Source: Neobacillus sp. CF12 (lineage in GTDB: Bacteria > Bacillota > Bacilli > Bacillales > Cytobacillaceae). Taken from it: a stretch of DNA of 64,000 bases. How positions within the stretch are numbered: position 1 is the first letter of the stretch; each line of letters opens with the position of its first letter. This document shows, piece after piece, positions 1 to 8,618 of this stretch. Where the stretch lies: contig NZ_JAUCEU010000007.1 in assembly GCF_030348765.1 (NCBI RefSeq), positions 4,871,501 through 4,935,500 of the forward strand. The letters run 5' to 3'. The translations under genes were made by a program, and so were the position numbers. The notes under the pieces are model-generated. The model was not told where the DNA came from. It did not search any database and saw only the letters and a program-made list of their open reading frames with translations.

Positions 1-1
1 T

Positions 2-958
2 AAATTAGATTCTTATGAGGCTTTAAGGGGAAATGGCTGGCTCTATTTAGTTGCAAAACCTGATGGAAGAGAGTCAGAAGATATAATTGAACTAGAGAAA
101 ATTGCTGAACACTTAAGGAAAAATGGAGATCCCCATGTACCAGCTTTTTTACAATCTAACGAAGGTGAATTCATTACGAACTGGGAAAATCAGCAATATT
201 GTGTGCTTGCAAATCGGCACACCGATAAAATAGCTAAAGTGAAAATAGGCAGGAAGTTGGCAAAATTTCATGAACGAGGAAAAACGGTCCCCTTTAAAAT
301 TGAAAGGTCTAGCAGAATAGGACAATGGAAAACATTATGGGAAAAGCGGCTAGATCAAATTGAAAAGGTCTGGAGTGAACTTCTTTATCAAACTCCTGAA
401 AATGAGTTTGAGAAAATGTTTATTGAATCATTTCCCTATTATATTGGTCTGACGGAAAATGCTATCCAATACTTGGTGGATACCGAAATTGACGATGAAC
501 CAAAAGAAACAGATAGTGGAACGGTGTGTCATGAGCGTTTTTCAAATGACTCTTGGGGAGCTAATTATTACATTAAGGATCCATTTGATTGGGTTTTTGA
601 TCATCGCAGCCGTGATCTTGCAGAATGGACTCGGGAACGATACTTCAGAAATACGCAAACCTACGAGATGGATGTAAGGCAGTTCTTCACTGATTATCAA
701 GGTATTGCCCCTTTATCTGCTTTTTCGTGGCGGTTATTATTTTCACGATTATTGTTTCCGCTTCATTATTTTGAGTGCATTGAAAATTATTATATAACCC
801 GTTCCGAGCAGGAAAGGAGACTTTTAGAAGAACAGTTAAGTAAGATGTTGAAGCAATCGAGCGAGTATGAACGGTTTTTAGGTAAGTTTTTTCTTACAGT
901 AGGAGCACCACTAAAACCATTAAAAATCCCCCAATTAGACTGGTTACTGATTAGATAA
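2..958 (+). CDS. yutH: Spore coat protein YutH, 5'-truncated by window edge
   Basis: The frame is open from the first bases, so the true start lies outside. About 318 residues are present against roughly 339 in B. subtilis YutH, so some 20 N-terminal residues are missing. YutH belongs to the CotS-like family of spore-coat proteins with a degenerate aminoglycoside-kinase fold. The visible part is charged and Trp/Tyr-rich without membrane segments. A GTG at 203 could be read as a start, but the upstream frame is uninterrupted and protein-like (WLYLVAKPDGRE), so I reject it. The family call rests on recalled similarity and on synteny with yutI, yuzD, yutJ and yuzB downstream, as in B. subtilis. 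It ends in a strong convergent terminator. Confidence 0.8.
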   Translation, partial: KLDSYEALRGNGWLYLVAKPDGRESEDIIELEKIAEHLRKNGDPHVPAFLQSNEGEFITNWENQQYCVLANRHTDKIAKVKIGRKLAKFHERGKTVPFKIERSSRIGQWKTLWEKRLDQIEKVWSELLYQTPENEFEKMFIESFPYYIGLTENAIQYLVDTEIDDEPKETDSGTVCHERFSNDSWGANYYIKDPFDWVFDHRSRDLAEWTRERYFRNTQTYEMDVRQFFTDYQGIAPLSAFSWRLLFSRLLFPLHYFECIENYYITRSEQERRLLEEQLSKMLKQSSEYERFLGKFFLTVGAPLKPLKIPQLDWLLIR

Positions 959-960
959 TA

Positions 961-997
961 AAAGAAGCGATTGCTAATTGTAAGCAATCGCTTCTTT
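961..997. terminator. Bidirectional terminator between yutH and yutI
   Basis: A perfect 15-bp stem (AAAGAAGCGATTGCT and its complement) with a 7-nt loop. A-rich and T-rich edges serve both convergent genes. Confidence 0.9.
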
Positions 998-1003
998 GTA
1001 TGA

Positions 1004-1249
1004 TTAAAATACTTGTTCTACTTCAACTACGCCAGGAACTTCTTCTAATAGTGCTCTTTCAATTCCTGCTTTAAGGGTAATGGTTGAGCTTGGGCAGCTG
1101 CCGCATGCGCCTAGTAAACGAAGTTTAACGATACCATCCTCAACATCAACTAATTCACAATCCCCGCCATCGCGTAGGAGAAACGGACGTAATTTATCTA
1201 ATACTTCCTGAACCTGCTCAAACATTTCTTGTACTTCTTGTTCTGCCAT
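1004..1249 (-). CDS. yutI: NifU-like Fe-S scaffold/carrier protein YutI
   Basis: An 81-residue single-domain NifU C-terminal (NFU) protein. The family holds or transfers a 4Fe-4S cluster through a CxxC motif, seen here as C49-GS-C52 in GACGSCPSS. The N-terminal half carries the usual signature [15 protein letters not shown]. It is shorter than the B. subtilis homologue (about 111 aa), mainly at the N-terminus. The ATG is preceded by AGGAGACG at a good distance. It lies opposite yutH and yuzD in the conserved yut cluster, near the A-type carrier yutM. The two together suggest a small Fe-S maturation neighbourhood. Confidence 0.9.
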   Translation of the reverse strand: MAEQEVQEMFEQVQEVLDKLRPFLLRDGGDCELVDVEDGIVKLRLLGACGSCPSSTITLKAGIERALLEEVPGVVEVEQVF

Positions 1250-1401
1250 ATTATATCGTCTCCTTTCCTACCTTATATTATAATGTCATTGAAGGTAAAA
1301 ATCCATTCTCATGAAATGGGAATTCGCACATTTACATCCATATTCTTATGTTTTAATAGTTTAAATGTTGTAAAATAAAAGAAAAAGCAAGGATTGATTT
1401 T

Positions 1402-1728
1402 ATGACAAATACTACAGTTGAAATTATTCTTTATGGTGCCGACCAATTATGCCCAAGCTGTGTAAACTTACCTTCTTCAAAGGAAACATTTGAATGGCTT
1501 GAGGCAGCTATTTCAAGGAAATTTCCCGAGCAGGCATTCAAGATGACCTATGTTGATATTTATCAACCGCAAACTGACATTGAAAAAGAAAATTTTGCAA
1601 AAAAAGTAATTGAGGAAGATTTGTTTTATCCTGTTGTTGTAATAAAAGGTAAAATCGTTGGTGAAGGTAATCCGCGATTAAAAACAATTTTTAATGAGTT
1701 AGAAAAATACGGATATCAAGCAATATAA
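1402..1728 (+). CDS. yuzD: YuzD family protein (DUF1462), thioredoxin-like
   Basis: A 108-residue cytosolic protein of the DUF1462/YuzD family, which has a thioredoxin-like fold and no established reaction. An N-terminal C17-PS-C20 pair sits after the first beta strand (VEIILYGADQLCPSC), where thioredoxins have their redox site. A later FYPVVVIKGKIVGEGNP stretch resembles the cis-Pro and following strand. Length equals the B. subtilis protein. It stands between yutI and yutJ as in B. subtilis, which favours a role in thiol or Fe-S homeostasis, but that is inference. Confidence 0.85.
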   Translation: MTNTTVEIILYGADQLCPSCVNLPSSKETFEWLEAAISRKFPEQAFKMTYVDIYQPQTDIEKENFAKKVIEEDLFYPVVVIKGKIVGEGNPRLKTIFNELEKYGYQAI

Positions 1729-1757
1729 AAGGAGCATTCCAGATTATGCTGGAATGC
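1727..1757. terminator. Bidirectional terminator, yuzD/yutJ
   Basis: A stem of about 15 bp with one G-T pair (GGAGCATTCCAG / CTGGAATGCTC), a 6-nt loop and T-runs on either reading. Confidence 0.85.
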
Positions 1758-1771
1758 TCTTTTTATTAAAA

Positions 1772-2839
1772 TCATCCGTTATGATATTTATACAGCCAGA
1801 GGACGCCAGATTTCAGTAGACGAGCTACCCGACCTGTAATCGCTCTATCTGCCATCATCCCAAAACCATGTTTTTTACCAAGTGAACCGAGGACACCTTT
1901 TAGTTTAATGGTTGGGAATTCAATTGGAGGTTCTTCACCATTCCAGCGCTTTTTCAACACAACAACAATTTGCTCCGCCTGTCCCTCTGCTAATTGAGCA
2001 CTTGGGGCATGTGGGAGACTAGCACAATCTCCAAGAATAAAAACGTGCTCATCATTTGGTAAATGATGACGAGGCGTAATGATGAGCCTGCCTGAGCGAT
2101 CCATTTCTTCCCCTAATTCACGAACCACCTGATTAGCTTGGATACCAGCAGTCCAAACAATCACATCACAAGGTACTGGCTCATCATGATTATAAAGTAA
2201 ATTTTCTTCTACTTTTGTGATATTAGAGTTGTTGATAATTTCAACATTATTTTTTTGAAACCAATTTTCAACATACTTACTTAATCGGTCAGGAAAGGCC
2301 GGAAGAATGTGTTTACCACGATCAAATAGTTTAATTTTTAGGTCTCCGCGGCTCTCGCTTAATTCACTAGCCAGCTCCACACCACTTAGTCCGGCACCAA
2401 CGATTCCCACAACCGAACCTGGCCCTAGGTTGTTTAACACGGAGTATGTTAGACGGGATTTTTCGATACTTTGAATGCTATAAGTGTATTGGTCCGCACC
2501 GGGAACACCGTGGTACTTGTCCTCACACCCAAGACCGATAATTAAGTCGTCAAAGGAAAGTGGTTCTGAATCTTTAATCAGTACCTTTTTATCGGATTTA
2601 TCTATTCCTATCACTTCCCCATATTTAACCACCAGTTGAGGATGTTCAGGAAATGATACACGCAATTCCTTATCAGAAACTGTTCCAGCTGCCAAAGCAT
2701 AATATTCAGTTTTTAAACAATGGTATGGTACGCGATCGACAAGTGTAATCATTACATTCTCAGGTAAGTTGTTAGGAAGAAGTTCACTTAGTATCTTCAT
2801 TCCGCCATATCCGCCACCGAGAATTACAAGGTTTTTCAT
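1772..2839 (-). CDS. yutJ: NADH dehydrogenase-like FAD oxidoreductase YutJ
   Basis: A 355-residue pyridine-nucleotide-disulfide oxidoreductase fold, type II NADH dehydrogenase-like. The FAD-binding Rossmann motif GGGYGG is at residues 8-13, a second dinucleotide motif GIVGAGLSG is near 145-153, and the FAD-contacting VFILGDCAS near 267. B. subtilis YutJ is described only as NADH dehydrogenase-like. Its role as an electron-entry enzyme at the membrane or as a quinone or sulfide oxidoreductase is not settled. There is no redox CxxC at the active site. It is transcribed away from yuzB. A paralogue, yumB, lies 2.4 kb downstream. Confidence 0.85.
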   Translation of the reverse strand: MKNLVILGGGYGGMKILSELLPNNLPENVMITLVDRVPYHCLKTEYYALAAGTVSDKELRVSFPEHPQLVVKYGEVIGIDKSDKKVLIKDSEPLSFDDLIIGLGCEDKYHGVPGADQYTYSIQSIEKSRLTYSVLNNLGPGSVVGIVGAGLSGVELASELSESRGDLKIKLFDRGKHILPAFPDRLSKYVENWFQKNNVEIINNSNITKVEENLLYNHDEPVPCDVIVWTAGIQANQVVRELGEEMDRSGRLIITPRHHLPNDEHVFILGDCASLPHAPSAQLAEGQAEQIVVVLKKRWNGEEPPIEFPTIKLKGVLGSLGKKHGFGMMADRAITGRVARLLKSGVLWLYKYHNG

Positions 2840-3085
2840 TTTTTATTTCCCCTTTTGTAAACCAATAATCATGTCTCTAATCTTTAGTAAAAAATATGTG
2901 ACCTAGCAGACTAGGTTTAAATAAAAATAATAGTAGTATAGTCTTTAAATCCATTAAGAGTATATCTGAATTATGACAAAATAACAACACTTATAAAAAT
3001 ATTATTGACATCACCACCTAATACGTGGTATTTGACGTAGCCGTAGAAAGATAGTAGGATAATAAGTTGTGGAGAGGTGATAGCC

Positions 3086-3325
3086 ATGTTTAAGCCAATT
3101 ATTGAATTTTGTATCAGTAATTTAGCAAGCGGTGCACAAAAGGCACTGGAGAAGTTAGAAAAGGATCCAAATCTTGATATTATCGAATATGGATGTCTCG
3201 GTTATTGTGGGAAATGCGCTTCCACACTTTATGCACTTGTAAACGGTGAAGTCGTTTCAGGCAATACACCTGATGAACTTGTTGATAATATTTACCAATA
3301 CTTAGAAGATAATCCAATGTTTTAA
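3086..3325 (+). CDS. yuzB: YuzB family protein (DUF1450)
   Basis: 79 residues, close to the B. subtilis length (78). I chose ATG 3086 over an upstream GTG (3077) because GGAGAGGTGA at 3071-3080 then sits at correct spacing and would otherwise overlap the start. The family carries conserved cysteines, here C9, C37, C41 and C44 in the pattern GCLGYCGKC. That looks like a metal or disulfide site with a thioredoxin-like fold, but no reaction is known. It is divergent from yutJ across a 246-bp intergenic region. A TTGACA at about 3004-3009 may be its -35 element. Confidence 0.88.
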   Translation: MFKPIIEFCISNLASGAQKALEKLEKDPNLDIIEYGCLGYCGKCASTLYALVNGEVVSGNTPDELVDNIYQYLEDNPMF

Positions 3326-3343
3326 TATATAGAGCTGCACAAC

Positions 3344-3370
3344 AGGGAAGCGAAATCCGCTTCCCTATTA
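3344..3370 (+). terminator. Probable terminator after yuzB
   Basis: A 9-bp stem AGGGAAGCG/CGCTTCCCT with a 5-nt loop. The following tract is T/A-mixed (ATTATATTCTT), so it may be weak. Confidence 0.6.
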
Positions 3371-3453
3371 TATTCTTATTAAACGTATTAGTTGAGTCAG
3401 AAAGATTCAGTGTATATACTATAAGAAAGACCTCAAAAAAGGAGGAAAAATAA

Positions 3454-3819
3454 ATGAGTAATGATGTAGTTATTATCACCGAAGCTGCGGCTTTGCAAAT
3501 AAAAGAAATGATGAAACACAATGAAGAAGAAGGTGCCTTATTGCGAGTAAGTGTAAAAGGCGGAGGCTGCAGTGGTTTATCCTATGGTATGGGATTTGAC
3601 CATGAAGTGAAGGAAGAAGATCTTCACTTTGCTCAGCATGGCATTCAAATTCTTGTGAATAAAGAGGATGCTCCTATATTAAATGGAACAAAAATTGATT
3701 ATAAGCAATCAATGATGGGCGGCGGTTTTACCATCGATAATCCAAATGCGATTGCATCATGTGGCTGCGGCTCATCATTCAGAACAGCAACAACAACTGG
3801 TACACCAGAAGAATGTTAA
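3454..3819 (+). CDS. yutM: A-type Fe-S carrier (HesB/IscA/ErpA family) YutM
   Basis: A 121-residue HesB/YadR/YfhF-type protein that delivers Fe-S clusters to apo-enzymes. The three conserved ligands are visible: C39 in KGGGCSGL, and C103 and C105 in SCGCGSSF. The family signature MGGGFTIDNPNA precedes the C-terminal pair. A fourth cysteine is the final residue (C121), which is unusual but outside the motif. The start follows AAAGGAGGAAAAATAA. It lies near yutI, yuzB and yumC (ferredoxin reductase), a plausible Fe-S and electron-transfer grouping. Confidence 0.92.
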   Translation: MSNDVVIITEAAALQIKEMMKHNEEEGALLRVSVKGGGCSGLSYGMGFDHEVKEEDLHFAQHGIQILVNKEDAPILNGTKIDYKQSMMGGGFTIDNPNAIASCGCGSSFRTATTTGTPEEC

Positions 3820-3828
3820 TAAAAAGGT

Positions 3829-3853
3829 AAAAGGCGCCGATAGGGCGCCTTTT
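3829..3853. terminator. Bidirectional terminator, yutM/yumC
   Basis: A perfect 10-bp stem AAAAGGCGCC/GGCGCCTTTT with a GATAG loop between convergent genes. Confidence 0.9.
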
Positions 3854-3858
3854 ATCTA

Positions 3859-4857
3859 TTATTTTCCGAACATGGAAGAGCTGTGTAGCGGCTGAATTTT
3901 TGCCTTTGGATCGATAAATGCTTTTGCATTGTTAACAGCAGTAGGTGCTTCACCAAATCCGCAGGCTATTAATTTTACCTTGCCATCATATGTGCAAATA
4001 TCCCCAGCAGCATAAATGCCAGGTACAGCCGTTTCCATTTTAGAATTAACGACAATAGAATTTTTTTCGATTTCTAAGCCCCATTCTTTAATTGGACCGA
4101 GCGAGGAAACAAAACCATAGTTACAAATAACTGCATCTACATCAATCGCTTCTTTGTTTTCTCCATTAACCCCAGTAAGAACGACCTGCTTAATACCGAG
4201 ATCATCACCAATTAATTCTGCAGGAACAAAAGGAGTTTTTACAATTACCTTTGAGTTATGCAAGTTCTCAACACTATGTTCATGGGCTCTGAATTTATCT
4301 CTTCGGTGAACAATCGTTACTTCTTTGGCAATTGGCTCTAACATTAATGCCCAGTCAACCGCTGAATCGCCGCCGCCAAAAACAACAACTTTTTGGTCCG
4401 CAAACTTGTTAAGGTCATCAATAAAGTAATGAAGGTTTTTACGTTCATATTGTGCTGCGCTTTCAAGTTCTAATCTGCGTGGTTGGAATGCACCATTTCC
4501 AGCCGTAATGATAACTGTTTTTGAATAGTGAACTTCCGAGTTGGTTGTTAATTTGAATGTACCATCCTCTTGTTTTTCCAACTTCTCAACCGATTGCTCT
4601 AGTGCTATAGTTGGCTCAAACTTTGCCATTTGTTCTTTTAGGTTATTAACTAATTCTTGTGCACGGACTTTTGGAAATCCTGCGACATCGTAAATGTATT
4701 TTTCCGGGTATAGTGCCGATAACTGACCGCCTAATTGTGGCAAGCTTTCAATGATTTTTACTGAAGCTTGTCTCATACCACCGTAAAAGGCAGTAAATAG
4801 GCCGGTAGGACCGCCCCCAATAATAGTTATGTCATAAACTTTTTGATTCTTTTGCAC
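3859..4857 (-). CDS. yumC: Ferredoxin/flavodoxin-NADP+ reductase type 2 (YumC)
   Basis: A 332-residue thioredoxin-reductase-like FNR, the Bacillus type 2 enzyme that moves electrons between NADPH and ferredoxin or flavodoxin. The FAD motif GGGPTG is at residues 14-19 and the NADPH motif GGGDSA at 161-166. [14 protein letters not shown] is the C-terminal FAD contact. The CxxC of true thioredoxin reductases is absent, as expected for this family. Length matches B. subtilis YumC. It reads opposite to yumB across a shared regulatory region. Confidence 0.93.
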   Translation of the reverse strand: MQKNQKVYDITIIGGGPTGLFTAFYGGMRQASVKIIESLPQLGGQLSALYPEKYIYDVAGFPKVRAQELVNNLKEQMAKFEPTIALEQSVEKLEKQEDGTFKLTTNSEVHYSKTVIITAGNGAFQPRRLELESAAQYERKNLHYFIDDLNKFADQKVVVFGGGDSAVDWALMLEPIAKEVTIVHRRDKFRAHEHSVENLHNSKVIVKTPFVPAELIGDDLGIKQVVLTGVNGENKEAIDVDAVICNYGFVSSLGPIKEWGLEIEKNSIVVNSKMETAVPGIYAAGDICTYDGKVKLIACGFGEAPTAVNNAKAFIDPKAKIQPLHSSSMFGK

Positions 4858-5203
4858 TCAAAATCCCCCCAGCTTATGTAGTAACGCAACTCCATTCCTT
4901 ATGATATCACAAAACAATAAAATCCTCACAACTTTTGGGGAATATTCAGAATGTTAATATAGGAAAATTGATGCCTTTTTTTAAAAAAATAATCATATAA
5001 ACTACTTGTAAATGTGAAGAGTTTAGCATAATATGTATGGAGGATAGATGTTAAATATTTGTGACTAAAAAAGGAATATTTTGTGTCGTTATACGTGAAT
5101 TATATCACATACTTTTTTCCTTTAAACAAAATAAAATAGTTAATATCTGAGGAAAATAAGAACAAGTATATTACTCAAAATAAAAAAGGTGGAAGTGATC
5201 ACT
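4858..5203. other. Divergent promoter region yumC/yumB
   Basis: About 345 bp without a gene, very A+T-rich. Apart from the dyad at 5094-5109 I see no strong structure. Promoters for both genes must lie here, but several weak candidates compete and I do not choose one. Confidence 0.6.
5094..5109. promoter_or_regulatory. Candidate Fnr- or Rex-type operator upstream of yumB
   Basis: GTGA-N6-TCACA at 5095-5109 within CGTGAATTATATCACA. It matches 11 of 12 fixed bases of the Bacillus Fnr site TGTGAnnTAnnTCACA. It also resembles the Rex site TTGTGAAnnnnTTCACAA less closely (four mismatches). Rex controlling NADH dehydrogenase is known in B. subtilis. Binding here is inferred. Confidence 0.5.
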
Positions 5204-6421
5204 TTGAGAAAGCCAAAAATTGTTATTGTTGGTGCAGGGTATGGCGGGCTTATGACAACGGTTAGGTTGCAAAAGCTTGTTGGTGTAAATGAAGCAGATA
5301 TCGTTTTAATTAATAAAAATGACTACCATTATGAAACTACATGGCTGCATGAGGCATCTGCAGGCACACTTCATCATGACCGTGTACGATATGACATCCG
5401 TGATGTAATAGATAAAAGTAAAGTAGACTTTGTCCAAGATACGGTTGTTGAAATTAATAAAGACGAGAAAAAGGTTATTTTAGAAAAGGGCGAAGTGGAG
5501 TATGATTACCTCGTAATTGCTCTTGGAGGCGAACCTGAGACATTTGGAATTAAGGGCCTGAAAGAGTATGCGTTTGGGATTACAAATGTCAATTCTTCAC
5601 GTCAATTGCGTGAGCATATTGAGTACCAATTTGCTACTTATAATATGGAAGAAGAAAAGAATGATAATCGTTTAGTTATCGTTGTTGGCGGGGCAGGCTT
5701 TACTGGTATTGAATTCCTAGGTGAATTGACCAACCGAGTACCTGAGTTATGTCACGAATACGATGTAGATTTTAACAAAGTTAAAATTCTTTGTGTAGAG
5801 GCAGCACCAACTGTTCTTCCAGGCTTCGATCCTGAACTAGTAAACTACGCAGTCTCACAATTAGAGCGTAAAGGGGTAGAATTTTTAATTGGAACTGCGA
5901 TTAAAGAATGTACTCCTGATGGAATCATCGTTGCAAAAGGTGAAGAAGAACCACGTGTAATAAAAGCTGAAACAGTGGTTTGGGCTGCAGGTGTACGTGG
6001 AAATTCAATTATTGAAAAATCAGGCTTTGAAGCAATGCGAGGTCGTGTGAAAGTTCAGCCAGACCTTCGCGTACCAGGTTTTGATGATGTGTTTATCATT
6101 GGTGACAGCTCCCTTGTGATCAATGAAGAAATCAATCGTCCATATCCTCCAACAGCACAAATTGCTATGCAGCAGGGTGAAGTTGTTGCTCGTAACGTAG
6201 CTGCACTAATCCGTAACAAAACGGACCTAGAAACCTTTACATTTGATAATAAAGGAACAGTTTGTTCTCTTGGTCATGACGATGCCATTGGAGTTGTGTT
6301 TGGCAAAAAAGTAACCGGTACTAAAGCATCCTTAATGAAAAAAGTAGTCGATAATCGTTCTTTATTCATGATTGGCGGCGCTGGACTAGTGTTGAAAAAA
6401 GGTAAATTTAACGTATTTTAA
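5204..6421 (+). CDS. yumB: Type II NADH dehydrogenase YumB
   Basis: 405 residues from a TTG start. AAAAAGGTGG at 5183-5192 fits TTG 5204 and gives [15 protein letters not shown], which aligns with my recollection of B. subtilis YumB. The earlier GTG at 5189 lies inside the ribosome site. The GAGYGG FAD motif is at residues 10-15, an internal [12 protein letters not shown] dinucleotide motif near 165, VFIIGDSS near 300, and a basic/hydrophobic C-terminal tail typical of membrane-attached NDH-2. It would oxidise NADH and reduce menaquinone without pumping protons. Redox-responsive control is suggested by the upstream dyad. Confidence 0.92.
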   Translation: MRKPKIVIVGAGYGGLMTTVRLQKLVGVNEADIVLINKNDYHYETTWLHEASAGTLHHDRVRYDIRDVIDKSKVDFVQDTVVEINKDEKKVILEKGEVEYDYLVIALGGEPETFGIKGLKEYAFGITNVNSSRQLREHIEYQFATYNMEEEKNDNRLVIVVGGAGFTGIEFLGELTNRVPELCHEYDVDFNKVKILCVEAAPTVLPGFDPELVNYAVSQLERKGVEFLIGTAIKECTPDGIIVAKGEEEPRVIKAETVVWAAGVRGNSIIEKSGFEAMRGRVKVQPDLRVPGFDDVFIIGDSSLVINEEINRPYPPTAQIAMQQGEVVARNVAALIRNKTDLETFTFDNKGTVCSLGHDDAIGVVFGKKVTGTKASLMKKVVDNRSLFMIGGAGLVLKKGKFNVF

Positions 6422-6438
6422 AACTTATAAATTTTTCC

Positions 6439-6468
6439 AAAAGGGCAGAGAACACTGTCCTTTTTTTT
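6439..6468 (+). terminator. Terminator after yumB
   Basis: AAAAGGGCAG/CTGTCCTTTT stem with one wobble pair, a 6-nt loop and eight T. Confidence 0.85.
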
Positions 6469-6507
6469 GTTACTATATATTAAATAGATATGGCGAGGAG
6501 GGTTCTT

Positions 6508-6999
6508 ATGAGTAATAGAGAGAAACGGGGAAAGGTATGGCTTGCGGTTAGCGGTTTAGTTAAATCTTCTGAGGGGCATTGGCTGGTTGTCAAAAAGCGG
6601 TATGGTGGCTTAAAGGGAAAGTGGTCTCTTCCTGCGGGATTTGTTGATGAGGGAGAAACAGCTGATGAAGCCGTTATTAGGGAGGTAAGGGAAGAGACTG
6701 GGATCGATTGTACAGTTACGGGATTGATTGGACTAAGAACAGGAGTCCTTTCTGAAGAAATAAGTGATAATTTGCTTGTCTTTTTACTTGAACCACTTGA
6801 TGAATGTGTTATTAAACATCAGGAAAATGAGCTATATGAAGCAAGGTTTATCGCACCTGAAGTGCTTCTCCAAGAAAAAGATGCTTCTATTTTGCTGCAC
6901 TATTTAATTAATCAAAGGGAAATGGTCACCAAGCCTGGATACGATGGTCTAAACCCAGGAGATCACTTTAAGTATAGCGCATATAAACTATTTTTTTAA
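6508..6999 (+). CDS. Nudix hydrolase
   Basis: 163 residues from ATG 6508. An in-frame ATG at 6490 precedes the ribosome site GAGGAGG (6495-6501), so it cannot be the start. The full Nudix box GX5EX7REUXEEXGU occupies residues 44-66 (it begins GFVDEGETADEA and ends REETGI), so Mg-dependent pyrophosphohydrolase activity is expected. The substrate cannot be told from sequence. The domain makes up nearly the whole protein. It has its own promoter region between yumB and yuiA, and I do not recognise a specific B. subtilis counterpart at this position. Confidence 0.85.
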   Translation: MSNREKRGKVWLAVSGLVKSSEGHWLVVKKRYGGLKGKWSLPAGFVDEGETADEAVIREVREETGIDCTVTGLIGLRTGVLSEEISDNLLVFLLEPLDECVIKHQENELYEARFIAPEVLLQEKDASILLHYLINQREMVTKPGYDGLNPGDHFKYSAYKLFF

Positions 7000-7155
7000 T
7001 TTTTAGAAAATTTAAGCAACGCCTAGGAAATGAAAGAAAACTTAGGATGTATCCGTTTTCTCACCTATTTTCGAGGGAATTTCGTCCTTTTCATTCTCTG
7101 AATTTTTTGATATATTATCAGAAAATTTAAATAATATTTTAAGGAGATGATTTGA

Positions 7156-7287
7156 ATGAAAACAACTAGCTTAGATACTAAAAAATGTGAGTATTGTTCA
7201 GGTACGGGATATTTTCAATTATTGCTTGGCGGTTCAGAAACCTGTTCCTGCTGCGAGGGTTCAGGAAAGAAAAAGGAAAAATATTAA
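7156..7287 (+). CDS. yuiA: Small CxxCxGxG zinc-finger protein YuiA
   Basis: A 43-residue ORF starting 5 nt after AAGGAGATGA (7141-7150). It has two DnaJ-type half zinc fingers: C11-EY-C14-SGTG and C30-SC-C33-EGSG. It is spaced like the single zinc module of a DnaJ central domain and likely binds one Zn. Matching order (yuiA, yuiB, yuiC, then aminopeptidase yuiE) supports the name. No function is established. A role as a tiny chaperone or regulatory module is guesswork. Confidence 0.82.
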   Translation: MKTTSLDTKKCEYCSGTGYFQLLLGGSETCSCCEGSGKKKEKY

Positions 7288-7305
7288 TATGAATTTCTAG
7301 AGGCT

Positions 7306-7337
7306 GCTTCCACGAGAAAATTCGGGAAGCTATTTTT
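7306..7337 (+). terminator. Terminator after yuiA
   Basis: GCTTCC/GGAAGC stem with a 13-nt loop and a seven-T tract. Confidence 0.55.
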
Positions 7338-7442
7338 TTGAATCTTTTTCCACGTATAAGGAACGACAAACTTGTGTGTTAGGATTGACTCCCAAATGGA
7401 CATTAAGTAAACTTATTAATGATGTGTAAAGGGGGTCTTTCC

Positions 7443-7766
7443 ATGCAAATGAGCATTGTTGTATTAATTATATCGATTTTGTTATTTTTTGTATTGTTTT
7501 TTGGAATTGGTTTTATTTTAAATATGCTTTTAAGAATGTCTTGGATTATGGCTATCATCTATCCGATAATTGCGATTTTTATCGTTGATAAAGTTAAGTT
7601 CGTTGAATATCTTACAAATAGTAAGGCGGCGTTCTTAGAGTTAGGGCAAAAACTAAGCTCACTTGCAATGGCTGATATTCTCATCCTTCTCAGCGGGTTA
7701 GCTGGTGCAATTGCAGCCGGGATTACAATTAAACTATTACGAAAAAATGGATATCAAATGTTTTAA
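7443..7766 (+). CDS. yuiB: Small integral membrane protein YuiB
   Basis: 107 residues from ATG 7443. AAAGGGGG at 7428-7435 rules out the in-frame ATGs at 7419 and 7422. There are three hydrophobic segments, about residues 3-23, 27-42 and 75-95, the last glycine/alanine-rich (LLSGLAGAIAAGITI). There are no catalytic motifs. Length and position match B. subtilis YuiB (about 105 aa). Function is unknown. Neighbouring yuiC is a cell-wall enzyme, but each gene has its own terminator, so an operon is not implied. Confidence 0.82.
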   Translation: MQMSIVVLIISILLFFVLFFGIGFILNMLLRMSWIMAIIYPIIAIFIVDKVKFVEYLTNSKAAFLELGQKLSSLAMADILILLSGLAGAIAAGITIKLLRKNGYQMF

Positions 7767-7797
7767 GACTTTTTCCTTTGTGAAAAGGTCTTTTTTT
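7767..7797 (+). terminator. Terminator after yuiB
   Basis: GACTTTTT/AAAAGGTC stem with a wobble pair and seven T. Confidence 0.8.
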
Positions 7798-7882
7798 CTG
7801 TGTGAAAATAGTTTTTCCTCCTTTTTAGAATAATTCACCCCTAGTTGGGAAATGAATATTTTGGGAGGAGTGAAATATTTTA

Positions 7883-8500
7883 ATGAATAAAATCAAAAAT
7901 TGGACTAAGCGTTTTGTAATGACTGTTCTTTTCCTACTGGCCTTATTAGTGACACTTCAATCTATTACAGGTATAGATCCTACAGTGTTTATTAAGCAAA
8001 TGGTACAATTAGAGGCACAAGCCGCTACAAGCGAACCCGTCTCGGTAACGCCGCCACCTTTAGAGGATGCTTTTGACTGGTCAAAATACCCGAAAAAGAC
8101 TGTAATTGCAACAGGATATACAGCAGGTGTTGAATCAACTGGTAAAAATGAAAACCATCCTGAGTATGGAATTACTTATTCAGGTGTAAAAGTTAAACGA
8201 GATTTATACTCTACTGTAGCAGCAGACTTAAACGTGTTTCCGATTGGAACGATTCTCTTTATTCCAGGATATGGTCTAGGGGTTGTAGCAGATAAAGGCG
8301 GGGCGATTAAAGGAAATAAAGTCGACCTTTATTATGAAACAGTTGAGGATGTTTATAACAAGTGGGGTAAAAAGGAAATCGAAGTATATATCATTGAGCA
8401 AGGTAATGGAAAACTTACTGAAGAGAAGTTACAAGCACTAAATGAAGATAAGTCCATGCAAGTATTTCGTCAGCAGTATATGGGTTCAGAGAGAAAATAA
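7883..8500 (+). CDS. yuiC: 3D-domain lytic transglycosylase-like YuiC (Sps family)
   Basis: 205 residues. An uncleaved signal or N-terminal anchor spans residues 9-28, followed by a Pro-rich linker and a C-terminal 3D domain of the MltA double-psi barrel type. The three aspartates that name the domain are visible as D115 (AAD), D137 (VVAD) and D148 (KVD). The B. subtilis homologue is a stationary-phase-survival muralytic enzyme with a solved structure. It cleaves peptidoglycan, possibly producing anhydro-muropeptides. GGGAGGAG supports the ATG. It is likely anchored outside the membrane. Confidence 0.88.
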   Translation: MNKIKNWTKRFVMTVLFLLALLVTLQSITGIDPTVFIKQMVQLEAQAATSEPVSVTPPPLEDAFDWSKYPKKTVIATGYTAGVESTGKNENHPEYGITYSGVKVKRDLYSTVAADLNVFPIGTILFIPGYGLGVVADKGGAIKGNKVDLYYETVEDVYNKWGKKEIEVYIIEQGNGKLTEEKLQALNEDKSMQVFRQQYMGSERK

Positions 8501-8501
8501 C

Positions 8502-8525
8502 GCAGGCATAGAGCCTGCTATTTTT
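8502..8525 (+). terminator. Terminator after yuiC
   Basis: A 6-bp GC-rich stem GCAGGC/GCCTGC, 5-nt loop, then TATTTTTA. Confidence 0.7.
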
Positions 8526-8618
8526 ATGTGTTGAATCCTAGAGATACTTTGGAAGTCGAAATATATTTATGTTTTCGATATAATGAATAGGTATTGTTAC
8601 GCGAAAGGTGGAAATACC

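Noticed and set aside
203..958. GTG start for yutH at 203
   Set aside because: The frame upstream is open to the window edge and reads as conserved protein, and no ribosome site precedes the GTG.
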